A program made the position numbers and the translations under genes. Below are positions 25,584 through 33,374 of a DNA stretch of 64,000 bases, in pieces. The first letter of the stretch is position 1; every line of letters starts with the position of its first letter. This DNA comes from Microbacterium enclense (GTDB lineage: Bacteria > Actinomycetota > Actinomycetes > Actinomycetales > Microbacteriaceae), in assembly GCA_038182865.1 (NCBI GenBank), contig CP116226.1, positions 3,472,001 to 3,536,000 of the forward strand, in the 5' to 3' direction. A model generated the notes under the pieces. The model did not search any database, was not told the DNA's origin, and was given only the letters and a program-made list of their open reading frames with translations.

Positions 25584-26534
25584 ATGATGGCGAAGAGGTG
25601 GACGGCGTCGGCTCCGGGGCCGATCGACACGTGGAGCTTCGACGAGATCGACGTGAGCCCGCCCGGTCGCGGCGAGGTCACGATCCGCGTCCACGCGGCG
25701 GGTGTCAATCCTGCGGATGCCAAGCACGTGGCTCAGGCACGACCCGGGGCGACCTTCCCCGTACCGATCGGGTACGAGCTCTCCGGTGAGGTCGTCGCGG
25801 TGGGTCAGGACGCGGTGGGCGGCACGGGTGAACTCTCCGTCGGCGACGACGTGGTCGCGTTCCGCGTGCAGGGAGCGTACGCGACCGACATCACGGTGCC
25901 CGCGCGCGATGTGTTCGCCAAGCCCGCGAACCTGTCCCACCCGGAAGCAGCGAACCTCCTGCTCGCCGGCACCACCGCCGCCGAGATGATCCAGGTCACC
26001 CGCGTCGAGGCCGGCGATACCGTCCTCCTTCATGCGGCTTCGGGCGCGGTGGGTGTGAGCCTCCTTCAGCAGGCGCGTGAACTCGGTGTCCGCGTGATCG
26101 GCACGGTGGGCTCGGATTCGCCTGCCTCGGCGGATCGCGTCCGTGGATACGGCGGCATCCCCGTCGCCTATGGCCCGGGCCTGCGTGAGCGTGTGGAGAA
26201 AGCGGCGAACGGGGCGCCCATCGCGGCGGCGTGGGACGCCGTCGGTACCGACGAAGCGATCGACGTCTCGCTCGCCGTCGTCGCCGAGCGCGACCGCATC
26301 GTCACGATCGTCGATCCCGAGCGGGCGAAACGAGACGGTTTCCTCTGGATCGCCGGTTCTCGGCCCGAGAGCGCGCGGTTCCGGGACATCGCCCGAGCGC
26401 GCGTCCTCGAGCTCGCGGCATCCGGGGCCCTGGAGGTCCCGCTGGCCCGCACGTACCCGCTCGCCGAAGCCGTCGACGCGGTGCGCTTCGTCATGGCCGG
26501 GCACCCGGGCGGCAAGGTCGCACTGGTGCCGTGA
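25584..26534 (+). CDS. NADP-dependent oxidoreductase (quinone oxidoreductase-like, MDR superfamily)
   Basis: 316 residues. GroES-like N-terminal domain (GRGEVTIRVHAAGVNPADAKHVAQ, then PVPIGYELSGEVVAVG) and a Rossmann domain with HAASGAVGVSLLQQARELGVRVIGTV and an Asp/Ala-rich C-terminus ending VMAGHPGGKVALVP. The catalytic zinc ligands of alcohol dehydrogenases are absent, as in zeta-crystallin-type quinone reductases. AAAGG lies 6 nt before the first of two in-frame ATGs. The 3' end overlaps the acetyltransferase by 4 nt. Confidence 0.87.
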   Translation: MMAKRWTASAPGPIDTWSFDEIDVSPPGRGEVTIRVHAAGVNPADAKHVAQARPGATFPVPIGYELSGEVVAVGQDAVGGTGELSVGDDVVAFRVQGAYATDITVPARDVFAKPANLSHPEAANLLLAGTTAAEMIQVTRVEAGDTVLLHAASGAVGVSLLQQARELGVRVIGTVGSDSPASADRVRGYGGIPVAYGPGLRERVEKAANGAPIAAAWDAVGTDEAIDVSLAVVAERDRIVTIVDPERAKRDGFLWIAGSRPESARFRDIARARVLELAASGALEVPLARTYPLAEAVDAVRFVMAGHPGGKVALVP

Positions 26535-27118
26535 CCTCTTCACCTTTCGTTCTGCCTCCGGCACCGACACAGCTCGACGTGAGGCGAGGAAGGGTGCGCC
26601 TGCGACCGGTCGTCGATGCCGATCTCCCCGCGATGGTGCGCTACCGCGGCGACGCGGAGGTATGCCGGTTCCTCCCGTTCGAGCCGCAGACAGCCGACGA
26701 CATCCGTTCCCGCATCGGCCACCTCTTCGGGGGCACGGCCTTGACGGGGGAGCGTGGCGGGGTCGTCCTGGTCATCGAGCGGACCTCCGACGACGCGGTG
26801 GTCGGCGACCTCGTGCTCTTCCACCTCGACGCCCTGACGGGGACCGCCGAGATCGGGTGGGTCATCGACCCGGCGGCATCCGGTGCAGGGCTTGCCACCG
26901 AGGCCGTACGCGCCCTGATCGACACGGCATTCGGCCTGTACGGGCTCCGGCGACTGGTCGCGCGCATCGACGCCGAGAACGCCCGGTCCCTCGCTCTGGC
27001 GGCGCGCCTGGGGATGCGCCGGGAGGCGCACCTCATCGAGAACGAGTGGTTCAAAGGGCGCTGGAGCGATGAGATCGATTTCGGCCTTCTGCAGCGCGAG
27101 TGGACGGCGGGGGAGTGA
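26531..27118 (+). CDS. GNAT family N-acetyltransferase (RimJ/RimL-like)
   Basis: 195 residues. Starts LRPVVDADLPAMVRYRGDAEVCRFLPF, typical of the RimJ/RimL-like Acetyltransf_3 group, with the acetyl-CoA region IGWVIDPAASGAGLATEAVRALID and a late RRLVARIDAENARSLALAARLGMRREA. Acts on an unknown amine, perhaps a protein N-terminus. GTG start overlaps the oxidoreductase stop (GTGA), so the pair is coupled. The stop codon lies within the -35 region of the leuA leader promoter. Confidence 0.88.
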   Translation: MTSSPFVLPPAPTQLDVRRGRVRLRPVVDADLPAMVRYRGDAEVCRFLPFEPQTADDIRSRIGHLFGGTALTGERGGVVLVIERTSDDAVVGDLVLFHLDALTGTAEIGWVIDPAASGAGLATEAVRALIDTAFGLYGLRRLVARIDAENARSLALAARLGMRREAHLIENEWFKGRWSDEIDFGLLQREWTAGE

Positions 27119-27144
27119 ACCGTCCGACGCGAGGCTGGTACGAT
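27116..27144 (+). promoter_or_regulatory. promoter of the leuA leader
   Basis: TGAACC (27116-27121) and TACGAT (27139-27144) are 17 bp apart. The leader peptide ATG follows the -10 by exactly 6 nt, so the leader peptide would be translated from the 5' end of the message. Confidence 0.6.
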
Positions 27145-27150
27145 CGCAGA

Positions 27151-27204
27151 ATGCGCTTCGGTGGTCTGCTTCTTCTTAGCTGCCGCGACGAGTCCTCGAT
27201 CTAG
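27151..27204 (+). CDS. leuA leader peptide (17 aa, four consecutive Leu codons)
   Basis: A 17-codon frame MRFGGLLLLSCRDESSI containing CTG-CTT-CTT-CTT. CTT is otherwise rare in this GC-rich window, so the run would be a sensitive gauge of charged tRNA-Leu. It is followed by a hairpin and then leuA after 85 nt, the layout of ribosome-mediated attenuation of leucine synthesis. Such leaders upstream of leuA are known in Corynebacterium and Streptomyces. The call rests on codon content, position and promoter geometry; there is no homology evidence. Confidence 0.8.
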   Translation: MRFGGLLLLSCRDESSI

Positions 27205-27221
27205 GGCCATCCTCGTCGCGG
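27183..27221 (+). terminator. attenuator stem-loop in the leuA leader
   Basis: CCGCGACGAG (27183-27192) and CTCGTCGCGG (27212-27221) pair perfectly over 10 bp. A second CTCGTCG follows at about 27224, so GACGAG can pair with either copy, allowing exclusive structures. A further hairpin TTCCCG-GG-CGGGAA lies just before leuA. The left arm overlaps the leader peptide codons after the Leu run, so a stalled ribosome would change folding. There is no U-run, so control may be translational rather than by termination. Confidence 0.55.
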
Positions 27222-27289
27222 AGCTCGTCGTCGGCCCCTCCTGATGCCCCTTCCCGGGCGGGAACCACGAACAAGAGAAGCGACACACC

Positions 27290-29050
27290 ATGAAGAACAC
27301 CCAGAAGCCCACGTCCGCTCCGGTGCACAAGTACCGTCCGTTCCACGAGCAGATCCGGGTCGACCTGCCCGATCGCACATGGCCGAGCAACCGCATCGAG
27401 GTCGCGCCGCGCTGGTGCGCGGTCGATCTGCGCGACGGCAACCAGGCCCTCATCGACCCGATGAGCCCCGAGCGCAAGCGGGTCATGTTCGATCTGCTCG
27501 TGAAGATGGGCTACAAGGAGATCGAAGTCGGCTTTCCCTCGGCGAGCCAGACGGACTTCGACTTCGTCCGGCAGCTGATCGAAGACGACCTCATCCCCGC
27601 CGACGTCACCATCCAGGTGCTGACGCAGGCTCGTGAGCATCTGATCGCCCGCACCTACGAAGCCATCGCCGGCGCGAAGCAAGCGATCGTCCACCTGTAC
27701 AACTCCACGAGCGTGCTGCAGCGCGAGGTCGTCTTCCGCACCGACCAGCAGGGCATCGTCGACATCGCCCTCGAGGGCGCGCGTCTGTGCAAGAAGTATG
27801 AGTCGACGATCCCGCAGACCGAGGTCTACTACGAGTACTCGCCGGAGAGCTACACCGGCACCGAGCTCGAGTTCGCCCTGCGCATCTGCAACGAGGTGCT
27901 CGATGTCTTCCAGCCCACGCCCGAGCGCAAGGTCATCCTGAACCTGCCGGCCACGGTCGAAATGGCCACGCCGAACGTCTACGCGGACTCGATCGAGTGG
28001 ATGTCCCGCAACCTGAACCACCGTGAGAACGTCATCCTGTCGCTGCACCCCCACAACGACCGCGGTACCGCGGTGGCTGCGGCCGAGCTGGGCTACATGG
28101 CCGGCGCCGACCGCATCGAGGGATGCCTCTTCGGCAACGGAGAGCGCACCGGCAACGTGGACCTGGTGGCCCTGGGCGTGAACCTGCTGACGCAGGGCAT
28201 CGACCCGCAGATCGACTTCAGCGACATCGACCAGGTCAAGCGCACGGTCGAGTACTGCAATCAGCTGCCGGTGCCCGAGCGCAGCCCCTGGGCCGGCGAC
28301 CTGGTCTTCACCGCGTTCAGCGGATCGCACCAGGATGCCATCAAGAAGGGCTTCGAAGCGATGGAGGCCCGCGCGGAGGCCGAGGGCAAGAGCATCGACG
28401 ACATCGAGTGGGCCGTCCCGTACCTGCCGATCGACCCGAAGGACTTGGGCCGCTCGTATGAGGCCGTCATCCGCGTCAACTCGCAGTCGGGCAAGGGCGG
28501 CGTCGCCTACCTGCTGAAGGCCGACCACGCCATCGACCTGCCGCGCAAGCTCCAGATCGAGTTCTCGGGCGTCGTGCAGGCCCGCACCGACGCGGAGGGC
28601 GGCGAGGTCTCCAGCGATCAGATCTGGGACATCTTCACCGACGAGTACCTGCCGTCGACGGACGACGACCAGCGCTGGGGCCGCTTCGAGCTGCTGTCGA
28701 CGCGCTCCTCGAGCGATATGTCGGGTGACGTGCATCTCGACGTCACTCTGCGCGACGGCGAGTCGGCGAACCCCGCGTCCGCCGTGGGCAACGGCCCGGT
28801 GGCGGCGTTCCTCGAGATCGTGCGAGCCCAGGGCTTCGAGGTCACGCTCTACGACTACGTCGAGCACGCTCTGAGCTCAGGTGGCGACGCGCAGGCTGCC
28901 GCGTACATCGAGCTGCAGGTCGACGACCAGCGTTTGTGGGGTGTCGGTATCGACAACGACATCTCGACCGCGTCGCTGAAGGCGATCGTGTCGGGCGTGA
29001 ATCGCGCTATCCGCACCCGCCAGACCAGCGGCGCGCTGGCCGGCGTCTGA
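27290..29050 (+). CDS. leuA: 2-isopropylmalate synthase (LeuA, actinobacterial long type)
   Basis: 586 residues. Catalyses the first committed step of leucine synthesis, condensing acetyl-CoA with 2-ketoisovalerate. TIM-barrel catalytic region with RWCAVDLRDGNQALIDPM, then LHPHNDRGTAVAAAELGYMAGADRIEG (metal site), and the C-terminal regulatory LeuA dimer domain (about 450-575) through which leucine inhibits. The length is that of the actinobacterial LeuA2-type enzyme. ATG with AAGAGAAG upstream. Regulated, by the leader just upstream, in addition to feedback inhibition. Confidence 0.96.
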   Translation: MKNTQKPTSAPVHKYRPFHEQIRVDLPDRTWPSNRIEVAPRWCAVDLRDGNQALIDPMSPERKRVMFDLLVKMGYKEIEVGFPSASQTDFDFVRQLIEDDLIPADVTIQVLTQAREHLIARTYEAIAGAKQAIVHLYNSTSVLQREVVFRTDQQGIVDIALEGARLCKKYESTIPQTEVYYEYSPESYTGTELEFALRICNEVLDVFQPTPERKVILNLPATVEMATPNVYADSIEWMSRNLNHRENVILSLHPHNDRGTAVAAAELGYMAGADRIEGCLFGNGERTGNVDLVALGVNLLTQGIDPQIDFSDIDQVKRTVEYCNQLPVPERSPWAGDLVFTAFSGSHQDAIKKGFEAMEARAEAEGKSIDDIEWAVPYLPIDPKDLGRSYEAVIRVNSQSGKGGVAYLLKADHAIDLPRKLQIEFSGVVQARTDAEGGEVSSDQIWDIFTDEYLPSTDDDQRWGRFELLSTRSSSDMSGDVHLDVTLRDGESANPASAVGNGPVAAFLEIVRAQGFEVTLYDYVEHALSSGGDAQAAAYIELQVDDQRLWGVGIDNDISTASLKAIVSGVNRAIRTRQTSGALAGV

Positions 29051-29070
29051 CAACGAGCGCGGAGACGACC

Positions 29071-29859
29071 GTGGCCTACGCCCACGGACACCACGAGAGC
29101 GTGCTGCGTTCCCACGCGGCACGAACCGTCGCCGACTCGGCGGCGTACCTGGTGTCTTCGCTGTCTGCCGGTGCACGCATCTTGGATGTGGGCGCCGGTC
29201 CCGGCACCATCACCGTCGACCTCGCTGACCGGGTCTTCCCGGGGCGTGTCGTCGGGGTGGATGCCGCCCCGGATGTCATCGACGTCGCGCGAGCCTCAAT
29301 CGGTGATCGCACCAACGTCGAGTTCCGCACCGGCGACGCATACGCGCTCGACGTCCCCGACGCGTCCTTCGACATCGTGCACGCCCACCAGACGTTGCAA
29401 CACCTCGCGCGCCCCGTGGACGCGCTGCGCGAGTTCCGACGGGTAGCCGGACCCGAGGGCCTGGTGGCCGTGCGCGACGTCGATTACGGCGGCGTGATCT
29501 GGCATCCGCGGATCCCGGCCCTCGACGAATGGCTCGTGCTCTACGACGCCGTGCACCGCGGCGTCTCGGGGGAGCCGAACGCGGGACGAGTCCTCAAGGC
29601 CTGGGTCCGCGAAGCGGGGTTCACTCGAATCGAGGCCAGCGCGAGCGTCTGGGTCTTCGACACCGATGAGAAGCGCGCCTGGTGGGGTGGAATGTGGGCG
29701 GATCGCGTTCTCGCGTCGGCGTTCGCCGGTCATGCGCGACGGCTCGGGGTCGCCGATGACGCTCTTCTTCATCGCATCTCCGCCGCGTGGCGCGAGTGGG
29801 CCGCCGACCCGGACGGGTGGATCCTGCTGCCGCACGGAGAGGTGCTCGCGCGCGCCTGA
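29071..29859 (+). CDS. class I SAM-dependent methyltransferase
   Basis: 262 residues. Motif I is ILDVGAGPGTITVDLADRV (about 41-59), then VVGVDAAPDVIDVAR, GDAYALDVPDASFDIVHAHQTLQHL, and a post-domain with RDVDYGGVIWHP. It belongs to the broad Methyltransf_11/25 group of small-molecule methyltransferases; the substrate is unknown. GTG 29071 is preceded by GGAG at 6 nt; longer frames would overlap leuA. Convergent with the SDR gene, with a shared hairpin between. Confidence 0.87.
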   Translation: MAYAHGHHESVLRSHAARTVADSAAYLVSSLSAGARILDVGAGPGTITVDLADRVFPGRVVGVDAAPDVIDVARASIGDRTNVEFRTGDAYALDVPDASFDIVHAHQTLQHLARPVDALREFRRVAGPEGLVAVRDVDYGGVIWHPRIPALDEWLVLYDAVHRGVSGEPNAGRVLKAWVREAGFTRIEASASVWVFDTDEKRAWWGGMWADRVLASAFAGHARRLGVADDALLHRISAAWREWAADPDGWILLPHGEVLARA

Positions 29860-29863
29860 GCCG

Positions 29864-29900
29864 ACGGGGCGACCGCGTCACCACGGCACGGTCGCCCCGT
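29864..29900. terminator. bidirectional terminator between methyltransferase and SDR
   Basis: ACGGGGCGACCG (29864-29875) and CGGTCGCCCCGT (29889-29900) are perfect 12-bp arms around a 13-nt loop. The structure overlaps the last codons of the SDR gene, which ends at 29878. Confidence 0.8.
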
Positions 29901-30591
29901 GGCGGTCGAGGTAGCGAAGACCCGGCGTCCCGCGCTGTGCGTCGACGGTGTCGACCAGCGGGGGAATGGCCTCGGAGATCTCCAAGCCTGCACCTTCTCC
30001 GCCCATGTCGGTGCGCACCCATCCCGGCGCGAGCAGCAGAAGCGCGCGGCCGTCACCCCCGTGGCGCGCCGCGAAGCTGCGCATGAGCTGGTTCAAGGCG
30101 GCCTTGGACGCGCGGTACACCTCGAAGCCCCCGGATGTGTTGTTGGCGATGCTTCCCTGACCCGATGACATCACCGCGATGGTCCCGGATGTCGAGACGT
30201 GCCCGGCGAGGCGCTCGACCGTTCGCACGACGCCGAGGGCGTTCGTCGTCATCGTTCGCACGAAGTCGGGGGTCGCGATGTCGGCTGCGGGCTGATCGAC
30301 CGGGGCGAGGGAGACGCCTGCGACGACGAAAAGCAGATCGACCTCGCGGTCGCCCAGCCGCCGGGCGAGTGCGTCGATCTGCTCGATGTCATCGATGTCG
30401 ACCTGTTCGACCTCCACCTTTCCGGGGTAGCGCTGCTGCAGCGCGCTCAGTGCGTCGGGTTCCGCCTGGCGCGCCGTCGCGATGACCTGCGCTCCGCGTC
30501 TCGCGTACTCCTCCGCGATGGCGAGACCGAGTCCCCGCGACGCGCCGACGATCAGCACCGACGCGTGAGCTGAGAGTTCCGTTGTATCCAT
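29878..30591 (-). CDS. SDR family NAD(P)-dependent oxidoreductase
   Basis: 237 residues. Rossmann motif VGASRGLGLAIAEEYARRGAQVIATARQ near the N-terminus, an NALGVVRT segment in place of NNAG, a Ser in MSSGQGSIANN and YRASKAALNQL carrying the Tyr-x3-Lys pair. The substrate is unknown. ATG 30591 has GGAGG 5 nt upstream; GTG 30603 is a weaker alternative. Divergent from a TetR regulator with a palindrome over its likely transcription start, so it is probably repressed by that TetR protein. Confidence 0.88.
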   Translation of the reverse strand: MDTTELSAHASVLIVGASRGLGLAIAEEYARRGAQVIATARQAEPDALSALQQRYPGKVEVEQVDIDDIEQIDALARRLGDREVDLLFVVAGVSLAPVDQPAADIATPDFVRTMTTNALGVVRTVERLAGHVSTSGTIAVMSSGQGSIANNTSGGFEVYRASKAALNQLMRSFAARHGGDGRALLLLAPGWVRTDMGGEGAGLEISEAIPPLVDTVDAQRGTPGLRYLDRHGATVPW

Positions 30592-30602
30592 GAGATCCTC
30601 CA

Positions 30603-30618
30603 CTCAACGCATGTTGAG
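30603..30618. promoter_or_regulatory. palindrome, probable TetR operator
   Basis: CTCAAC (30603-30608), 4-bp centre, GTTGAG (30613-30618): perfect 6-bp arms. It lies just downstream of a minus-strand -10-like TAAGGT (30623-30628), at the expected start of SDR transcription. Confidence 0.6.
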
Positions 30619-30622
30619 CAGA

Positions 30623-30628
30623 ACCTTA
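30623..30628 (-). promoter_or_regulatory. -10-like box of the SDR gene
   Basis: TAAGGT on the minus strand. The expected start point falls inside the palindrome at 30603-30618. Confidence 0.35.
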
Positions 30629-30647
30629 CACCTTCGCTCACCGCTTG

Positions 30648-30653
30648 TAGAGT
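30648..30653 (+). promoter_or_regulatory. -10-like box of the tetR gene, leaderless type
   Basis: TAGAGT, followed by 6 nt and ATG 30660. It overlaps the -35 region of the divergent SDR promoter. Confidence 0.45.
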
Positions 30654-30659
30654 GAGAAC

Positions 30660-31199
30660 ATGGAATCCACACCGTCGCGTGCGGAGCGTCGCGCCGCCAC
30701 CGCCGATCGCATCCTCCGCGCCGCTCGCGACGAGTTCGGCGACCGCGGGAAAGAGGGAGCCACGATCCGCGCCATCGCCCGCCGCGCCGGCGTCGATCCG
30801 TCTCTCGTGATGCAGCACTTCGGAAGCAAACAGGAGCTCTTCGCCCTCGCCGTCGCCCCGGTGGCAGAGGTCGAGGGGAGTGACGTGCCGGGCCATCTCG
30901 CGGAGGTGCTCGATGTCCGGCTTCGCGAGCTTCCGGCCGCCACCCGTGTCTTGCTGCGGTCGATGCTCACGTCCCCGGACGCGGCGAGAGCGATGAGTGA
31001 TCACCTGAGGGAGCGCGCCGAGAAGCTGACGGCCGCCGCAACGTGCGACGATGCGGAGCTTCGCGCCGCTGTTCTCGTGTCGAGCATTCTGGGCGTGACG
31101 ATCGCGCGGCATTTCCTCGAACTGCCCGCGCTCCACGCGGCCGACCCCGAAGACGTGGCACGAGCGCTCAGCGGCATCCTCCCCACCACAGAACACTGA
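30660..31199 (+). CDS. TetR/AcrR family transcriptional regulator
   Basis: 179 residues. N-terminal HTH (ADRILRAARDEFGDRGKEGATIRAIARRAGVDPSLVMQHFGSKQELF, about 14-58) is clearly TetR; the C-terminal ligand domain is helical and ends LSGILPTTEH. It is divergent from an SDR gene and probably controls that gene through the palindrome at 30603-30618. The ligand is unknown. The leaderless-type promoter would make a low, steady level of repressor. Confidence 0.9.
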   Translation: MESTPSRAERRAATADRILRAARDEFGDRGKEGATIRAIARRAGVDPSLVMQHFGSKQELFALAVAPVAEVEGSDVPGHLAEVLDVRLRELPAATRVLLRSMLTSPDAARAMSDHLRERAEKLTAAATCDDAELRAAVLVSSILGVTIARHFLELPALHAADPEDVARALSGILPTTEH

Positions 31200-31214
31200 G
31201 ACACGCCGACCTGC

Positions 31215-31220
31215 GAGGAT
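31215..31220 (+). promoter_or_regulatory. -10-like box of the MOSC gene, leaderless type
   Basis: GAGGAT, followed by 6 nt and ATG 31227. The first base deviates from T, as at glsA and dusB. Confidence 0.3.
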
Positions 31221-31226
31221 GGCGGG

Positions 31227-32015
31227 ATGCCGACCGTTTCCGCCCTCTACCGATACCCCGTCAAGGGCCTCACGCCGGAGCGCCGAGACGAGCTGATCGT
31301 CCAGGATGACGGCAGGATCCAGGGAGACCGCGTCCTCGCTTTCCGCTTCGCCGACGCGGTCGATCCGATCGACGACGGCGGACTCGAGGCCTGGCCGAAG
31401 AGCCGCGGTCTCGCCCTCATGGACTTCCCCTCGCTGGCCCGGCTGACGGCGACTTTCCGCGACGGTCGACTCAGCCTCCGCGCCGACGGGCGCCTGCTGG
31501 CCGACGCGCCGCTCGATGCCGCGGGGCGTGAACGGCTGGAAGCGGCCATCACGGCCTACATCGAGACAACAACCGAAGCCGGCGCCCTCGAGCGCGAAGG
31601 CGTCCTGCCCCTGCGTCTCATCGGCGACGGACACACGTCGCGCTTCCAAGACCGCGCGCGGGGGTTCGTGTCGCTGCACGGGGCGGCGTCCGTGGAGGCG
31701 GTGGATGCCACGGTTCCCGCGCCCATCGACGACCGCCGTTTCCGCTCCAACATCGTCGTTTCGGGGACCGCACCGTGGGCCGAGCTCGACTGGCGCGGCC
31801 GAGTGCGCATCGGCGAGGTCGTCTTCGAGGTGCAGCGTCCGATCGGCCGCTGCGCGGCGATCATGGCGAATCCTGACACGGGCGAACGAGATGCGCGGTT
31901 GCTCGGTGTGCTCACGCGCCAGTTCGGGCAAGACGAGGCGACGCTCGGGATCCTTCTGCTTCCCGTCGGACGTGGCGGGGTCATCCGCGCGGGGGATGAG
32001 GTCACCGTCGACTGA
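31227..32015 (+). CDS. MOSC domain-containing protein
   Basis: 262 residues. The N-terminal MOSC_N beta-barrel region begins VSALYRYPVKGLTPE, and the C-terminal MOSC domain contains SVEAVDATVPAPIDDRRFRSNIVV and the conserved Cys in GRCAAIMANPDTGERD. Relatives include YcbX and mARC proteins that reduce N-hydroxylated compounds using molybdenum cofactor. The cysteine that would ligate Mo is present. It is convergent with the TRIC-type channel gene 15 bp away. Exact substrate unknown. Confidence 0.88.
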   Translation: MPTVSALYRYPVKGLTPERRDELIVQDDGRIQGDRVLAFRFADAVDPIDDGGLEAWPKSRGLALMDFPSLARLTATFRDGRLSLRADGRLLADAPLDAAGRERLEAAITAYIETTTEAGALEREGVLPLRLIGDGHTSRFQDRARGFVSLHGAASVEAVDATVPAPIDDRRFRSNIVVSGTAPWAELDWRGRVRIGEVVFEVQRPIGRCAAIMANPDTGERDARLLGVLTRQFGQDEATLGILLLPVGRGGVIRAGDEVTVD

Positions 32016-32030
32016 GGGTGGTCCAGACGA

Positions 32031-32744
32031 TCAGCTCTGCGAACCGTTCTCAGGGCGAATGATCGGAATACCCGTTGTCTCCACGGCGACCTTGCGACGA
32101 TAGAGCTTCCGCTGCTCCGGAAGAGACAGATCGAAGATGACAGCCAATACTCGGATGATCGTGGTGACGACCAGGCCGACCACCGCGGCGATCGGGAGGG
32201 GCACGCCGAAAGAAGCCGCGGTGGCGACGACCGCGCATCCCCCTCCGGCGGCGACCGCGTAGAGCGAACCGACGTGCATGATGGCGACGGGAAGACCCAT
32301 GAGAACGTCGCGCAGCACGCTGCCGCCGACGGCGGCGAGCACACCGACGAAGACCGCCGGGACGGCGGGGAGTCCGAGAGCGAGCGCCTTGCTCGTACCG
32401 AAGACGCCGAACAGGCCGATCACCACCGCGTCGAGCATGACGATGACCCGGTTGAGCCGCTGGAACACCCCCGACAGCAGCATGCCGACGATGGCCGCAC
32501 CCGTCGCGGTGAGGAGATACCAGTTGTTCTGCAGCGTCGCGGGGGTGAGGCCGAGGAGAAGGTCGCGGATGAGACCCCCGCCCATTCCGAGCAGGATGCC
32601 GATGATCGCGACGCCCAGGAGATCGAGGCGTCGCTGACCTTGGAAGCCCGAGGCGAAAAGAGCGCCCTGCACACCGCCCAGAGCGACCGCGGTGAGATCG
32701 GCCCAGAGCGGGATGATGAAGACGGGCGGGTTCACGGCATCCAT
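32031..32744 (-). CDS. trimeric intracellular cation (TRIC) channel family protein (UPF0126)
   Basis: 237 residues with about seven hydrophobic helices. The family's internal repeat is visible twice: FASGFQGQRRLDLLGVAIIGILLGMGGGLIRDLLLG and, about 85 residues later, TSKALALGLPAVPAVFVGVLAAVGGSVLRDVLMG. Bacterial TRIC channels pass K+ and other monovalent cations. ATG 32744 has GGAG 5 nt upstream; a longer frame reaches 32834 but would overlap a terminator. Confidence 0.9.
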   Translation of the reverse strand: MDAVNPPVFIIPLWADLTAVALGGVQGALFASGFQGQRRLDLLGVAIIGILLGMGGGLIRDLLLGLTPATLQNNWYLLTATGAAIVGMLLSGVFQRLNRVIVMLDAVVIGLFGVFGTSKALALGLPAVPAVFVGVLAAVGGSVLRDVLMGLPVAIMHVGSLYAVAAGGGCAVVATAASFGVPLPIAAVVGLVVTTIIRVLAVIFDLSLPEQRKLYRRKVAVETTGIPIIRPENGSQS

Positions 32745-32763
32745 TCTCCGCGACCCGAAGAAC

Positions 32764-32812
32764 AGAACCGGCTCGCGCCCACCCGTGTCGTGGGCGGCCG
32801 CGAGCCGGTTCT
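32764..32812 (-). terminator. terminator of the WXG100 gene
   Basis: AGAACCGGCTCGCG (32764-32777) and CGCGAGCCGGTTCT (32799-32812) are perfect 14-bp arms, with GCCCAC/GTGGGC able to form an inner stem. It lies 35 bp past the WXG100 stop and upstream of the TRIC gene. Confidence 0.8.
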
Positions 32813-32846
32813 CACGCGAGGTGTCCCGCGTCAAGGGTGGAAGGGC

Positions 32847-33128
32847 TCAGGAGCCGCCACCCGCCGAGAAGATGTTCTGCGAGATCGAGTTGAGCTGCGT
32901 GCGCAGCTCCTCGAGCTCCTGCTTGGCCTTGTCGAGGGCTGCCTTGGTCTCGGGCCAGGTCGAACCGCGGAACTGGGCGGCGAGGGGGCCGTCCCAGACA
33001 TTCGGGTCCGACAGGATGCGGCCCTGGGCGTCGAGCTGCGAGATCTGATCTGTGAAGCCCCCGTTGACGATCGACTGGATCTGCTGAATGGCCGACTTGG
33101 CCTGCTCGGTAGAAAGAACGCGCGACAT
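32847..33128 (-). CDS. WXG100 / ESAT-6-like protein
   Basis: 93 residues. Two helices with a central turn NVWDGPLAAQF carrying the W-x-G motif (about residue 50), and a Gly-rich C-terminus ending SAGGGS. Such proteins are substrates or chaperone-like partners of type VII (ESX) secretion. ATG 33128 is preceded by AAAGGGG. Its strong promoter is divergent from that of the large RHS gene, and the pairing suggests joint export. The canonical C-terminal YxxxD/E export signal is not visible here. No ESX machinery gene is in the window. Confidence 0.85.
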   Translation of the reverse strand: MSRVLSTEQAKSAIQQIQSIVNGGFTDQISQLDAQGRILSDPNVWDGPLAAQFRGSTWPETKAALDKAKQELEELRTQLNSISQNIFSAGGGS

Positions 33129-33183
33129 CGTTTCCCCTTTGCTTCGCGCGGCGCGCCCACTGCACGCCGTTTGTGACGTGACG

Positions 33184-33212
33184 ACGATAAACAACCTGGC
33201 ACGAGGTGTCCA
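33184..33212 (-). promoter_or_regulatory. promoter of the WXG100 gene
   Basis: On the minus strand TGGACA (33207-33212) and TATCGT (33184-33189) are 17 bp apart. ACCTGG (33194-33199) and CCAGGT (33210-33215) form an inverted repeat spanning the spacer and -35, a possible operator. Confidence 0.6.
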
Positions 33213-33294
33213 GGTGTTGACGAGGGCCGACGCCGCCCTTTAATGGGGTTGGACCAGCGATTATGAGCGATCGATGAGAACCTCTCGGAAGACG

Positions 33295-33323
33295 CTGACA
33301 CCCCCGACGGCGCGAGCTAAGCT
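33295..33323 (+). promoter_or_regulatory. promoter of the RHS toxin gene
   Basis: CTGACA (33295-33300) and TAAGCT (33318-33323) are 17 bp apart. The predicted leader is about 45 nt and ends in a GGGGGT ribosome binding site before ATG 33375. Confidence 0.6.
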
Positions 33324-33374
33324 CTTGCGGCCGTGAACGGTTGCTCTGCGACCGGGTGACGAGTGGGGGTAGCG

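Noticed and set aside
27176..28867. 563-codon minus-strand frame opposite leuA
   Set aside because: Antisense shadow of leuA; it would also cross the leader region with no promoter or ribosome binding site.
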